A stretch of 64,000 nt of DNA from Salinithrix halophila (GTDB lineage: Bacteria; Bacillota; Bacilli; Thermoactinomycetales; DSM-45169). Every line of letters begins with the position of its first letter. Positions within the stretch are counted from its first letter, which is position 1. Position numbers and translations under genes: made by a program. The stretch is taken from NCBI RefSeq assembly GCF_042650125.1, contig NZ_JBHSAP010000009.1, positions 124,001 to 188,000 on the forward strand, written 5' to 3'. The notes under the pieces are model-generated. The model ran no database searches. It was not told the DNA's origin and was given only the letters and a program-made list of their open reading frames with translations. This document shows positions 8,265-17,212 of the stretch, piece by piece.

Positions 8265-9377
8265 TTAGCGGCGGTTAAAGCTAATCTTTTCCAGTTCATC
8301 GACAATCACCTCCGCGGCATCGGGGCGACCCAACTTGCGGGATTCTTCACTCATTCGTCGGTGGCGTTGGGGATCGTTCATTACTTCCACAATCGTTTCC
8401 CAGAGTCGCTCACCGCTCAAATCCCGTTCCAAGATCATCCGACCCGCGTTATGATCCTCTAATAAGCGGGCGTTGGGTTCTTGGTGATTATTGGTCACAT
8501 AAGGAGAAGGGATGAGGATAGCCGGAACCCCGAGGGCAGTCAACTCAGCAAGAGTCGTCGCCCCAGCCCGGGCTACAACCAGGGAAGTGGCCGCCAGTAC
8601 ATCGGGCATGTTGTAGATAAAGGGTTTCACCGTTAAGTTCGGCCATTTGTCCGTTTCTATCTTAGCAGTTACGTCGTCATAATGCACCTCACCGGTTACA
8701 TAGACGAAATCGAGATGGCTTGCCTCCGAGATACGAGGAAGCATCGCTTCGACCGCATCGTTGATCGGTTTGGCACCCCGGCTGCCCCCAAAAATAAGGA
8801 CGATGGGCTTGTCCGACCCGGATAATCCGAGGGATTCCCTCCCCTTATCTCCGTCGGCATGGGTTACTTCTGTCCCCCTCGGATTGCCCGTATGGAGAAT
8901 ACGCTTCGCTTTGGTCAGGTGCTTCTCCGAACCCGTTAGGCTGATGGCCGTCACGTCAACGTAACGGGAGAGAAAGCGGGTGGTCAACCCTGGAAAGACA
9001 TCCGGCTCTAGAATCAAGGTCGGCACACCCAGCTTGGCGGCCGCAAATAGAGCAGGACCACTCACATATCCCCCAGTTCCAACCATGGCATCGGGTTGAA
9101 AGCGGCGGATATATTCCTTACATTTACGGACAGCCCGAATAAATTTGGCGACCGTCTCCAGGTTATCGAGGGAAAGCTTCCGCTTGAAACCCTGGATTTC
9201 CACGTCAAAAAAAGAGATCTCCCCTGCCTTGGGGACAATCTGCGCTTCCAAACCCTTGGTTGTGCCGATATATCCGATCTCGACGGCGGGATGGCGGCGG
9301 CGGACCGCTTCCGCAATGGAAAGCGCGGGGTAGATGTGGCCGCCTGTTCCTCCGCCGGAGAGCATCACTTTTTTCAT
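8265..9377 (-). CDS. murG: Lipid II synthase MurG (GlcNAc transferase)
   Basis: Peripheral membrane GT-B glycosyltransferase that adds GlcNAc to lipid I, giving lipid II. The N-terminal glycine loop LSGGGTGGHIYPALSIAE and the C-terminal UDP-GlcNAc site (ARAGATTLAELTALGVPAILIP) are present. Length is 370 residues. The ATG at 9377 has a GGGGGAT site. It sits between spoVE and murB as in B. subtilis. Confidence 0.97.
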   Translation of the reverse strand: MKKVMLSGGGTGGHIYPALSIAEAVRRRHPAVEIGYIGTTKGLEAQIVPKAGEISFFDVEIQGFKRKLSLDNLETVAKFIRAVRKCKEYIRRFQPDAMVGTGGYVSGPALFAAAKLGVPTLILEPDVFPGLTTRFLSRYVDVTAISLTGSEKHLTKAKRILHTGNPRGTEVTHADGDKGRESLGLSGSDKPIVLIFGGSRGAKPINDAVEAMLPRISEASHLDFVYVTGEVHYDDVTAKIETDKWPNLTVKPFIYNMPDVLAATSLVVARAGATTLAELTALGVPAILIPSPYVTNNHQEPNARLLEDHNAGRMILERDLSGERLWETIVEVMNDPQRHRRMSEESRKLGRPDAAEVIVDELEKISFNRR

Positions 9378-9496
9378 AGTATCCCCCGTTCCTTGTATAC
9401 TGGATGACCATGACCGAGGAAGGGTGGATTTCCTAGCTAGGGTTACCGGCCCACCCCTTCTCTCGATAGATGGTTAAACAAAATGATTAAGAACAT

Positions 9497-10597
9497 TCAT
9501 TCTTTCATTTGACGGGACAGATTGAGGAGAATTCCCACCGCCACAAGCGTGAGGGTCAGGGAAGATCCCCCGTAACTGAGGAAAGGCAAGGTAATTCCCG
9601 TCACTGGGAAAGCACCGGAGACAACCCCGATATTGATCACTGCCTGGATAACGATCATCCCCGTCACCCCGGCTGCCACCAGGCTGTAAAACATGTCGGG
9701 AACGGTAATCGCTACCCTAAGGCCACGCCAGATCAGGATGGAGAACAACAAGATCGCGGTACCAGCCCCCAAAAACCCTAGTTCTTCCGCCAATATGGAA
9801 AAAATGAAATCCGTATGGGGTTCCGGCAGGTAAAGGTGTTTCTGTCGACTCATTCCCAGACCTAATCCCATTAAACCGCCAGGGCCGATGGCGAAGAGTG
9901 ATTGAATCAACTGATATCCCGCACCTAGGGGATCCTGCCAGGGGTCTAAGAAGGCGGTGATCCGCTTGATCCGGTACGGGGCTGCCATCACGAGACCAGC
10001 AAAGCCAGCAACCCCCAACATCGAGAGGCCCAATAAATATTTGATCCGGGTGCCTGCCGCATAGATGAGCACCACCGCTGTCCCCATCATCACGGTGCCT
10101 GTTCCCAAGTCTGGCTGCATCATGATCAACGCGAAAGCGGAACCCGCGATTCCAAGGGGCATTAGCATACCCTTTTTGAAAGTGCGGGTCTCTTCCGCAT
10201 TTCGAGTAAAATAACGAGATAAAAAGAGAATGACGGCCAGCTTGGTGAATTCGGATGGCTGAATACTGAAAGCACCGATCCCCAGCCAGCTGCGGGCACC
10301 GTTCCGCAGGATTCCCAAACCGGGAATAAGGACAGCGATCAGCAACAGAAAGCAAACCAACAGGGCAGGCTTGGCCCAGTGGTAAAAAAACCGGGGATCC
10401 AGTCTGGAAACAATGAACATCAGGAAAACGCCCAACCCGGCGAACAGCAGTTGCCGCTTTGCGTAAAAAAAACTGTCGCCGAACTTATGGTAGGAGTAAG
10501 CGGCACTGGCACTGTAAACCATAATGACCCCGATTGTCAGCAGTGCCAAAATCGCACCGATAATGATTGTATCAGGAGCACTCCGGGGTTTGGGCAT
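9497..10597 (-). CDS. spoVE: SEDS-family glycosyltransferase SpoVE (FtsW-like)
   Basis: Polytopic SEDS protein with about ten membrane helices that polymerises lipid II, normally together with a class B PBP. SEDS signatures include NGARSWLGIGAFSIQPSEF and the C-terminal GITLPFLSYGGSS. Location between murD and murG, in a unit headed by spoVD, makes it the sporulation paralogue SpoVE, which works with SpoVD in cortex synthesis. Because the mraZ-pbpB unit contains no other SEDS gene here, it could also serve division if no separate ftsW exists elsewhere. Confidence 0.92.
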   Translation of the reverse strand: MPKPRSAPDTIIIGAILALLTIGVIMVYSASAAYSYHKFGDSFFYAKRQLLFAGLGVFLMFIVSRLDPRFFYHWAKPALLVCFLLLIAVLIPGLGILRNGARSWLGIGAFSIQPSEFTKLAVILFLSRYFTRNAEETRTFKKGMLMPLGIAGSAFALIMMQPDLGTGTVMMGTAVVLIYAAGTRIKYLLGLSMLGVAGFAGLVMAAPYRIKRITAFLDPWQDPLGAGYQLIQSLFAIGPGGLMGLGLGMSRQKHLYLPEPHTDFIFSILAEELGFLGAGTAILLFSILIWRGLRVAITVPDMFYSLVAAGVTGMIVIQAVINIGVVSGAFPVTGITLPFLSYGGSSLTLTLVAVGILLNLSRQMKE

Positions 10598-10636
10598 GAA
10601 CGTTTCACCTCTTCAGGCGGATTGGGGCAAGCCTTA

Positions 10637-12001
10637 TTACAGGTTATGCACGGCTTGTTTAAAAATGCTTCCCCTCTCCTCAAAGGAGGTGTACTGATCC
10701 CAGCTGGCGCAGGCCGGTGACAGGAGAACGATATCCCCCTTTCCGGCCATGGAGGCGGCGGCTCCGACGGCCTCCTTCACATCATTCACCCGTAAACGGT
10801 GGGGGACCCCCGCTTCCTTGGCACGGGCGATCAGGATGTCGGCAGTTTGCCCATAGGTGACAATCCCTTTCAACCGGCGACCAAAGACAGGGATCAATTC
10901 TGGAAATTCAACACCTCGGTCAAGCCCCCCGGCAATCAGTATCACGGGTTCCGTGAAGGAATCCATCGCGGACACCGCTGCTTTGGCATTGGTCGCTTTG
11001 GAATCATTATACCAACGGACCCCCCGTTTTTCGGTAACGAACTCCAGGCGATGTTCCACCCCGGTGAACGCGGACAGCTCCCGCCGGACGGCCTCTGCCG
11101 GGCATCCTGCTGCCAGTGCGATAGCCGCGGCGGCCAACCCATTCTCCTGGTGAACCCCTGGCAGACGCATCTCCGATACAGGCATCAATTCCCACTCCGG
11201 TTTCCCCGGCAGGCGAGCAATCACCCGGTCTCCTTCAATGAAAACACCCTGGCTGACTCGCTCCCGTCGGCTAAACCAAAGGATGTTGGAGGAGATTTTC
11301 TCCGCCGCCGCCCGACAAGCCGAGGAATCCCGGTTGAGAACCGCGATATCCTCCGTCCTTTGATTCATAAAGAGCTTCTCTTTGGATTCCGTGTAATCAA
11401 CAAGGTCTCCATGATAATCCAGGTGGGCAGGAACAATGTTGAGAAGCGCCCCGATCCTCGGACGAAAGGTGTTGACCCCTTTTAACTGAAAGCTGGAAAG
11501 CTCCGCTACCAACCACTCCTCTGCTCCCATCCCAGGCGCTACTTCTGCCAAAGCCCGACCGATGTTACCCGCCACCTGGGAGGGAACATCACCTGCTGCC
11601 AGCATACGCCCTACCAAAGTAGTCGTGGTCGTCTTCCCATTCGAACCCGTAATCCCAATAACGGGAGCCTTCGTTATCCGGTAGGCAATTTCTACTTCTG
11701 TAACCACCGGGATCCCCTTGGTGATCGCCGACTGCACCGGGGGTGCTGTATAGGGGATTCCCGGATTCTTAACCAATAGGTTCACCCTATCGTGGATCAG
11801 ATCAACGGGGTGCCCCCCGCAAATCACGGGGACTCCCAATTTTTCCAATGCTTCCGCCTCAGGGCATTCTGATCGCGGTTTCCGGTCATTGACCGTCACT
11901 TTCGCTCCCAGATCGTGCAACAATTTAGCAACGGCCACCCCGCTCCGGGCGAGGCCCAGAACAACGACACGGAGGCCCTTCCAATCATCTGACGATGACA
12001 T
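10637..12001 (-). CDS. murD: UDP-N-acetylmuramoylalanine--D-glutamate ligase MurD
   Basis: Cytoplasmic Mur ligase that adds D-Glu to UDP-MurNAc-L-Ala. The N-terminal Rossmann motif VVLGLARSGVAVAKLL, the ATP loop GITGSNGKTTTTTLVG and the C-terminal NDSKATN signature are visible. The frame extends back to 12091, but the ATG at 12001 overlaps the upstream mraY stop (TAATG) and gives MSSSDDWKG and 454 residues, matching the family, so translational coupling to mraY is likely. Confidence 0.97.
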   Translation of the reverse strand: MSSSDDWKGLRVVVLGLARSGVAVAKLLHDLGAKVTVNDRKPRSECPEAEALEKLGVPVICGGHPVDLIHDRVNLLVKNPGIPYTAPPVQSAITKGIPVVTEVEIAYRITKAPVIGITGSNGKTTTTTLVGRMLAAGDVPSQVAGNIGRALAEVAPGMGAEEWLVAELSSFQLKGVNTFRPRIGALLNIVPAHLDYHGDLVDYTESKEKLFMNQRTEDIAVLNRDSSACRAAAEKISSNILWFSRRERVSQGVFIEGDRVIARLPGKPEWELMPVSEMRLPGVHQENGLAAAAIALAAGCPAEAVRRELSAFTGVEHRLEFVTEKRGVRWYNDSKATNAKAAVSAMDSFTEPVILIAGGLDRGVEFPELIPVFGRRLKGIVTYGQTADILIARAKEAGVPHRLRVNDVKEAVGAAASMAGKGDIVLLSPACASWDQYTSFEERGSIFKQAVHNL

Positions 12002-13035
12002 TACTGCAAAAACACCTCCAGAAAAATACCCAATCCGGCAAGGAGAAACCCGGCCATCCAAAAGGTGGTAACCACGCGCCACTCGGACCAACCGACCAGT
12101 TCGAAGTGGTGGTGGATCGGGCTCATGCGGAAGATCCGTTTCCCCCGCAGTTTGACAGAGCCCACTTGGGTGATCACCGACAACGTCTCAATCACGAACA
12201 CGCCGCCGATAATGGGAAGCAGGAGCTCCGTCTTCGTGATCACCGCCAGTGCTGCTAGACCGCCTCCAAGCGCGAGGGACCCGGTGTCTCCCATGAACAC
12301 TTTAGCGGGATGGGCGTTAAAAACCAGGAAGGCGAGCAGCGCGCCGACTACCGCAACGGAAAAGATGACCACATTGGGATTGCTCTGTACCATACCGATA
12401 ACAGCATAGGCCCCATAAGCAATGGCAGCCGTTCCAGCAGCCAGTCCATCCAGACCGTCGGTCAGATTGACCGCGTTGGAAGCGGCAATCATGATTACCA
12501 CCAACAGCGGCAGGTACATCCAATTCAATGCAATATGGATATCCGTCCCCGGAACGCCGATGGTGGAGATGGCCTTATACGTACCGCCAATCACCCGTAC
12601 TTCCCACAGGACCCAAAAGAGGACAAGACCGATAAAGAGTTGGCCTAGGAGCTTTTGTTTCGCTGTGAGACCCAAGTTTCTCTTCATCACTACCTTGATA
12701 TAATCGTCCAAAAACCCGAGGATCCCATACCCCAGCGTAGCAAACAGCAAAAAGAACAAATCGGACAGGCCGATGTTTCTCTTTTCCGCGAGGAGGATAC
12801 TTCCCAGAGGAATAGCTGTCAGGACTGTCGCCGTCAGGAAAATGGCGCCTCCCATAGTAGGAGTCCCCGATTTTTTGCGGTGGGCTTCAGGGCCCTCATC
12901 TCGGATCGCCTGGCCGAACTTCAGCCGCCGTAAGATCGGGATGGCGAACGGCCCCAGCACCATACCCACTCCAAAAGCAGCGGTCAGCACCAATAAGACC
13001 AAGACATGGGGGCTCCAACCGATAGACGGAATCAT
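12001..13035 (-). CDS. mraY: Phospho-MurNAc-pentapeptide transferase MraY, downstream copy
   Basis: Ten-helix membrane enzyme that moves phospho-MurNAc-pentapeptide onto undecaprenyl phosphate to make lipid I. The catalytic motifs LGFLDDYIKV, NAVNLTDGLDGL, FMGDTGSLALGG and HHHFELVGW are intact. This is one of two adjacent full-length copies; roughly four residues in five match the neighbour by eye. The ATG at 13035 overlaps the stop of the first copy (TGATG) by one base and is preceded by GGAGGTG. The frame upstream of it is only a read-through into the first copy. It has a longer, different N-terminus (MIPSIGWSPHVL) and an extra four-residue stretch after the first periplasmic segment. Confidence 0.95.
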   Translation of the reverse strand: MIPSIGWSPHVLVLLVLTAAFGVGMVLGPFAIPILRRLKFGQAIRDEGPEAHRKKSGTPTMGGAIFLTATVLTAIPLGSILLAEKRNIGLSDLFFLLFATLGYGILGFLDDYIKVVMKRNLGLTAKQKLLGQLFIGLVLFWVLWEVRVIGGTYKAISTIGVPGTDIHIALNWMYLPLLVVIMIAASNAVNLTDGLDGLAAGTAAIAYGAYAVIGMVQSNPNVVIFSVAVVGALLAFLVFNAHPAKVFMGDTGSLALGGGLAALAVITKTELLLPIIGGVFVIETLSVITQVGSVKLRGKRIFRMSPIHHHFELVGWSEWRVVTTFWMAGFLLAGLGIFLEVFLQ

Positions 13036-14033
13036 CAGCCCAGGAACACCTCCAGATAAATCCCCAACCCAGCAAGTAGGAAGCCGAGCAGCCAAAACGT
13101 GGTGACTACGCGCCACTCCGACCAGCCGACGAGTTCAAAATGATGGTGAACTGGACTCATGAGAAATACCCGTTTTCCCCGCAATTTGAATGAAGCCACC
13201 TGAATCATCACAGACAAGGTCTCGATGACAAACACCCCACCGATGATCAACAAGAGAAGCTCGGTCTTCGTGATCACCGCCAGCGCTGCCAGACCGCCTC
13301 CTAGAGCGAGAGATCCCGTATCCCCCATGAAAACTTTGGCAGGATGGGCGTTGAAAACCAGGAAGCCGAGCAGGGCACCTACAACAGCGGTGGAGAAAAT
13401 CACCACCATGTAGTTACTTTGCACCAAGCCAATAATGGCGTAAGCTCCATAGGCAATCGCAGCCGTCCCAGACACGAGGCCGTCTAAACCGTCGGTCAGA
13501 TTGACCGCGTTGGAAGCGGCAATCATGATGACCACCAACAACGGTAAGTACATCCAGTTCAAGTCAAAATGAATTTCCGTCCCTGGGATACCAATAGTGG
13601 ATATCGACGGGTTATCTCCCCGAACCACCCGGACTTCCCGCAGAACCCAGAAGAGGACGAGCCCGATGAAAAGTTGGCCGAGAAGCTTTTGTTTTGCCGT
13701 GAGGCCCAAGTTCCTTTTCATTACTACTTTGATATAATCGTCGAGAAATCCGAGAATCCCGTAACCCAGCGTGGCAAAAAGCAGGAAAAATAAGTCCGAG
13801 ACACGATTGGAGAACATATTGCTCAGAGGAATCGCGGTCAAGACCATTGCTGTGAGAAAGATAGTTCCTCCCATCGTGGGGGTGCCTGCCTTTTTTTGGT
13901 GGGCTTTCGGTCCTTCATCTCGGATCGCCTGACCAAATTTCAACCTTCTAAGGATCGGAATGACGAAGGGTCCCAACAATACACCGAGGCCGAAAGCCAC
14001 GGCAAGGGGTACCAGAAGAATACGCATATCCAT
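13035..14033 (-). CDS. mraY: Phospho-MurNAc-pentapeptide transferase MraY, upstream copy
   Basis: Second intact MraY, 332 residues, immediately following murF (stop TAA abutting the ATG). All MraY motifs are present (LGFLDDYIKV, NLTDGLDGL, MGDTGSLALGG, HHHFELVGW). Compared with the other copy it differs mainly in periplasmic and cytoplasmic loops, for example VVRGDNPSIS against VIGGTYKAIS. Neither copy shows frameshifts or lost catalytic residues, so both look functional. The arrangement indicates a tandem duplication followed by divergence. Confidence 0.95.
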   Translation of the reverse strand: MDMRILLVPLAVAFGLGVLLGPFVIPILRRLKFGQAIRDEGPKAHQKKAGTPTMGGTIFLTAMVLTAIPLSNMFSNRVSDLFFLLFATLGYGILGFLDDYIKVVMKRNLGLTAKQKLLGQLFIGLVLFWVLREVRVVRGDNPSISTIGIPGTEIHFDLNWMYLPLLVVIMIAASNAVNLTDGLDGLVSGTAAIAYGAYAIIGLVQSNYMVVIFSTAVVGALLGFLVFNAHPAKVFMGDTGSLALGGGLAALAVITKTELLLLIIGGVFVIETLSVMIQVASFKLRGKRVFLMSPVHHHFELVGWSEWRVVTTFWLLGFLLAGLGIYLEVFLG

Positions 14034-15425
14034 TTAGACCTTTTTCTCTCCTTTTAGAAGTTGCTCCACCACGATTTCCAGCCGGGCTCCGCGGGAGGCC
14101 TTCACGAGGAGGACCGCTCCCGATCTCCCGTCGGCCCCCAGAACACTTGCGGCTTCCGCTGCATCGGCGAAATGAACTACGCTCTGCTCAGGAGCCGCCT
14201 CTTTCGCTCCTTCGGCAATCCAAGCGCCTTTCGAGCCCATCGTATAAATCCGAGAAACCCCCTTCTCAACAGCGAAGCGTCCGACTTCCCGGTGGTACTT
14301 CTTCTCATCCGGCCCGATCTCCAACATGTCACCGAGGAGCACCCACTTCTCCTCATAACCTTCCAGGGAGACAAGGAGGTCGATAGCGGCCTTCATCGCG
14401 GTCGGGCTAGCGTTGTAAGCGTCGTTAATGATCAGCATCCCATTAGGAGCGTATGTCTGCTCTAGGCGCATTCCTGTAAGACGTACCCGGGAAAGCCCTT
14501 CCTGAATCTCACCTTCGGAGAGACCGAAAGAACGACCAACCGCCACGGTCAAGAGGGCATTGACGGCATTATAGCGGCCCGGTATCGGAAGGGAAAAGCG
14601 TGTACCCACAGCCTGGGAAGTAAAAGCAATACCCTTCGCCCCCTCCGCTTTGAAATCGACAACCGTATCATCGTTACCTGCGTCCCACCCGATCCGGGTT
14701 ACCTGCCGTTTCTCCTCTGTCAGCCTTTCCCGGAGCAGGGGTTCATCTCCGTCGACGATCAGGGCGCCATTTTCAGCCAAACCTTCCCGAATCTCCAATT
14801 TGGCATCGGCAATTGCCTCCCGACTACCCAAAAATTCAAGGTGGGCATCACCCACATTGGTGATCACCGCCAAATCCGGTGCTCCAATGGCAGATAACCG
14901 GGCAATTTCCCCTGTATGGTTCATTCCCATCTCTACCACGGCCACTTCTGTTTCCGGAGGCATAGCAAGCAAGGTAAGGGGCAGACCGATATGGTTGTTC
15001 AGGTTCCCTTCGGTACGGTGAACCCTGTATTTTACTGACAGAACGGAGCCGATCAATTCCTTCGTCGTCGTCTTCCCATTACTGCCGGTAACGGCCACGA
15101 CTTTCACACCTAGTTCCCGGCGGTAGACGGCTGCTAATTCTTGCAAAGCAACAAGCGTATCCTTCACTCGGATAAGAGGCAGGACCGGCTCTTCCGGCAA
15201 GGGGTGGTCTTCCTGCCACAGAGCAGCAGCAGCCCCCTGGGACGCAGCGTTAACCAGGTAGTCATGGCCGTCAAAGCGTTCTCCAACTAAGGGAATATAA
15301 AGCTGGTTCACCCGGAGAGTCCGGGTATCCGTAGAAACCCCCTCAACGAGAAGGGTTCGATCAGATACCCCTCCTATGAGCTTTCCGTTGGTTATGTTGG
15401 TAATAGCTTTCAGTGTTTTTTGCAT
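14034..15425 (-). CDS. murF: UDP-MurNAc-tripeptide--D-alanyl-D-alanine ligase MurF
   Basis: Mur ligase that completes the pentapeptide by adding D-Ala-D-Ala. The ATP loop VTGSNGKTTTKELIG, the central-domain ligand segment VVEMGMNHTGEIARLS and NDAYNASPTAMKAA are typical. Length is 463 residues. The ATG at 15425 has GAGGAGA upstream. The start lies 65 bases inside the murE reading frame, and its stop abuts the first mraY copy. Confidence 0.97.
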   Translation of the reverse strand: MQKTLKAITNITNGKLIGGVSDRTLLVEGVSTDTRTLRVNQLYIPLVGERFDGHDYLVNAASQGAAAALWQEDHPLPEEPVLPLIRVKDTLVALQELAAVYRRELGVKVVAVTGSNGKTTTKELIGSVLSVKYRVHRTEGNLNNHIGLPLTLLAMPPETEVAVVEMGMNHTGEIARLSAIGAPDLAVITNVGDAHLEFLGSREAIADAKLEIREGLAENGALIVDGDEPLLRERLTEEKRQVTRIGWDAGNDDTVVDFKAEGAKGIAFTSQAVGTRFSLPIPGRYNAVNALLTVAVGRSFGLSEGEIQEGLSRVRLTGMRLEQTYAPNGMLIINDAYNASPTAMKAAIDLLVSLEGYEEKWVLLGDMLEIGPDEKKYHREVGRFAVEKGVSRIYTMGSKGAWIAEGAKEAAPEQSVVHFADAAEAASVLGADGRSGAVLLVKASRGARLEIVVEQLLKGEKKV

Positions 15426-16923
15426 GGCTCTCCTCTGTCCTTAATGCTTGGATTCGCTTGATCGCTTCCCGGGCTTGTTCTCGGTCGTCAAAATCATAGC
15501 GAACACCATTGATTTCCTGATAGGTTTCGTGCCCTTTGCCAGCAATTAGCACCATATCACCAGGACGGGCTCTTTCAACACAGAATTGGATCGCTTCCGC
15601 CCGATCCGGGAGGGTGGTGACACGCTCGCGGGGCACCTGTTTAACCCCTTCCAGCATGTCATCGATGATCCTAAGGGGATCTTCCGTACGGGGATTGTCC
15701 GAGGTAATCACCAAGTGATCGCTGTACCGGGCCCCGATCTCAGCCATGAGGGGTCGTTTGGTACGGTCCCGGTCCCCACCGCACCCCACCACACAAAAAA
15801 CGGTTCCTTGGGCAACCTCCCGGATAGTAGTCAACACATTCTCCAAGCCATCAGGGGTATGAGCATAGTCAACCAATACGGTAAAGGGCTGACCGTTATC
15901 CACCTGTTCCAGGCGTCCGTCTACTCCACGGATTCTTTCCAGGGAATCACGGATATCTTCCAGTGGCACCCCTTCTCCCAGAGCGACTGCAGCAGCTGCC
16001 AGCACATTGTAAACACTGAACTTACCCATCATCTTCATATCAACTTGGACGGAACCCTGGTAGGTAGCGAGAGTAAAGCGGGTTCCGCCAGGGTGGAAAC
16101 GAATGTTTTCCGCTTTAACATCAGCTTTTTGCTCGATGCCGTATCGAAGGACTTGTGCCGGTGTGACCCTGGCAAAGTAATCCGAAGCAGGATCGTCCGC
16201 GTTCAGAACAGCCAAGGGCTGGTCCACACTCCGATCGGCATAACCATTGCCGAGCTGGCTGAACAGCAGCGCCTTGGCGTTCCGGTAATTCTCCATCGTT
16301 TCATGATAATCGAGATGGTCTTGGGTTAAATTGGTGAACACGGCCGTACGGAACCGGCACCCCCGGGTCCTACCCAAATCCAGTGCGTGAGAGGACGCTT
16401 CGATCACGGCGTGGCTGCACCCTTCATCCACCATGCGGCGGAAGCTTCGTTGCAGCTCGATCACTTCCGGAGTGGTATTTTTCACCGGGAAGACATCCTC
16501 CCCGATCTGCATATTGATAGTACCGATCAGGCCCGTTTTCTGTCCCTGGTTCTGTAGGATATGACGGATCAGATGGGCGGTTGTCGTCTTACCGTTGGTA
16601 CCGGTAATCCCGATTAATTTCAGGTCCGACGTAGGACGACGGTAAAAAACGTCTGAGAAGACCGCCATCGCCCGGCGAGTGTCCGGCACCCGAATGACGG
16701 GAACGTCAGCGGTTATTTCCTCTTCGACAACGAGGGCCGCCGCCCCATTTTCCAGGGCCTCGGGAATAAAACGATGCCCATCCACCGTAAACCCGCGAAG
16801 AGCGATAAACAGATCCCCCGGCTGGACCTGACGGGAAGCAGTCTGAATGCCATGGATCTCGGTATCCCTATCTCCCGATACGGATCCCAGCACGAGTGAA
16901 TTGCACAGTTTCTCCAGTCTCAT
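15361..16923 (-). CDS. murE: UDP-MurNAc-tripeptide synthetase MurE (meso-DAP type)
   Basis: Adds the third stem residue to UDP-MurNAc-L-Ala-D-Glu. The ATP loop GITGTNGKTTTAHLIRHI is present, and the substrate motif DNPRTEDP marks meso-diaminopimelate rather than lysine specificity. The frame extends back to 17091, but GGGAGGTACAT precedes the ATG at 16923, which starts MRLEKLCNSL and gives 520 residues. This is somewhat long because the C-terminus runs on 65 bases past the murF start (basic tail ending QRKAHRRGI). Confidence 0.96.
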   Translation of the reverse strand: MRLEKLCNSLVLGSVSGDRDTEIHGIQTASRQVQPGDLFIALRGFTVDGHRFIPEALENGAAALVVEEEITADVPVIRVPDTRRAMAVFSDVFYRRPTSDLKLIGITGTNGKTTTAHLIRHILQNQGQKTGLIGTINMQIGEDVFPVKNTTPEVIELQRSFRRMVDEGCSHAVIEASSHALDLGRTRGCRFRTAVFTNLTQDHLDYHETMENYRNAKALLFSQLGNGYADRSVDQPLAVLNADDPASDYFARVTPAQVLRYGIEQKADVKAENIRFHPGGTRFTLATYQGSVQVDMKMMGKFSVYNVLAAAAVALGEGVPLEDIRDSLERIRGVDGRLEQVDNGQPFTVLVDYAHTPDGLENVLTTIREVAQGTVFCVVGCGGDRDRTKRPLMAEIGARYSDHLVITSDNPRTEDPLRIIDDMLEGVKQVPRERVTTLPDRAEAIQFCVERARPGDMVLIAGKGHETYQEINGVRYDFDDREQAREAIKRIQALRTEESHAKNTESYYQHNQRKAHRRGI

Positions 16924-16999
16924 ATGTACCTCCCTTAAGATCGACAGGGGAATGCCTGACACCATTATATCCGAAGAAAAATACGGAAAGACACGAGAA

Positions 17000-17022
17000 A
17001 TGCCAGGGGGTCCTCCTGGCAT
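17000..17022 (-). terminator. Weak hairpin between spoVD and murE
   Basis: An 8-bp stem ATGCCAGG/CCTGGCAT (17000-17007 with 17015-17022) is followed on the minus strand by a pyrimidine-rich but not pure T stretch. It may attenuate transcription from spoVD into murE. Confidence 0.35.
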
Positions 17023-17212
17023 GTTGGATTGGATCATCCCTATTTTAATCGTCTTTCGACTATTTGTCACCCGGATAGAACCGTTGTTCATCCTCTGATC
17101 CCCCTACCTATCGGTTATGAAGGCGATATCCTTTCATTTGGTCCGAGGAATTCTATAACCCGTTTCGGCTCTAAACCAGGAAATAAAGACTATATTTGGG
17201 CACTGTTGATCA

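Noticed and set aside
15361..15425. murE/murF overlap as a possible frameshift
   Set aside because: Both frames are intact and each has a proper start; the overlap only lengthens the MurE tail.
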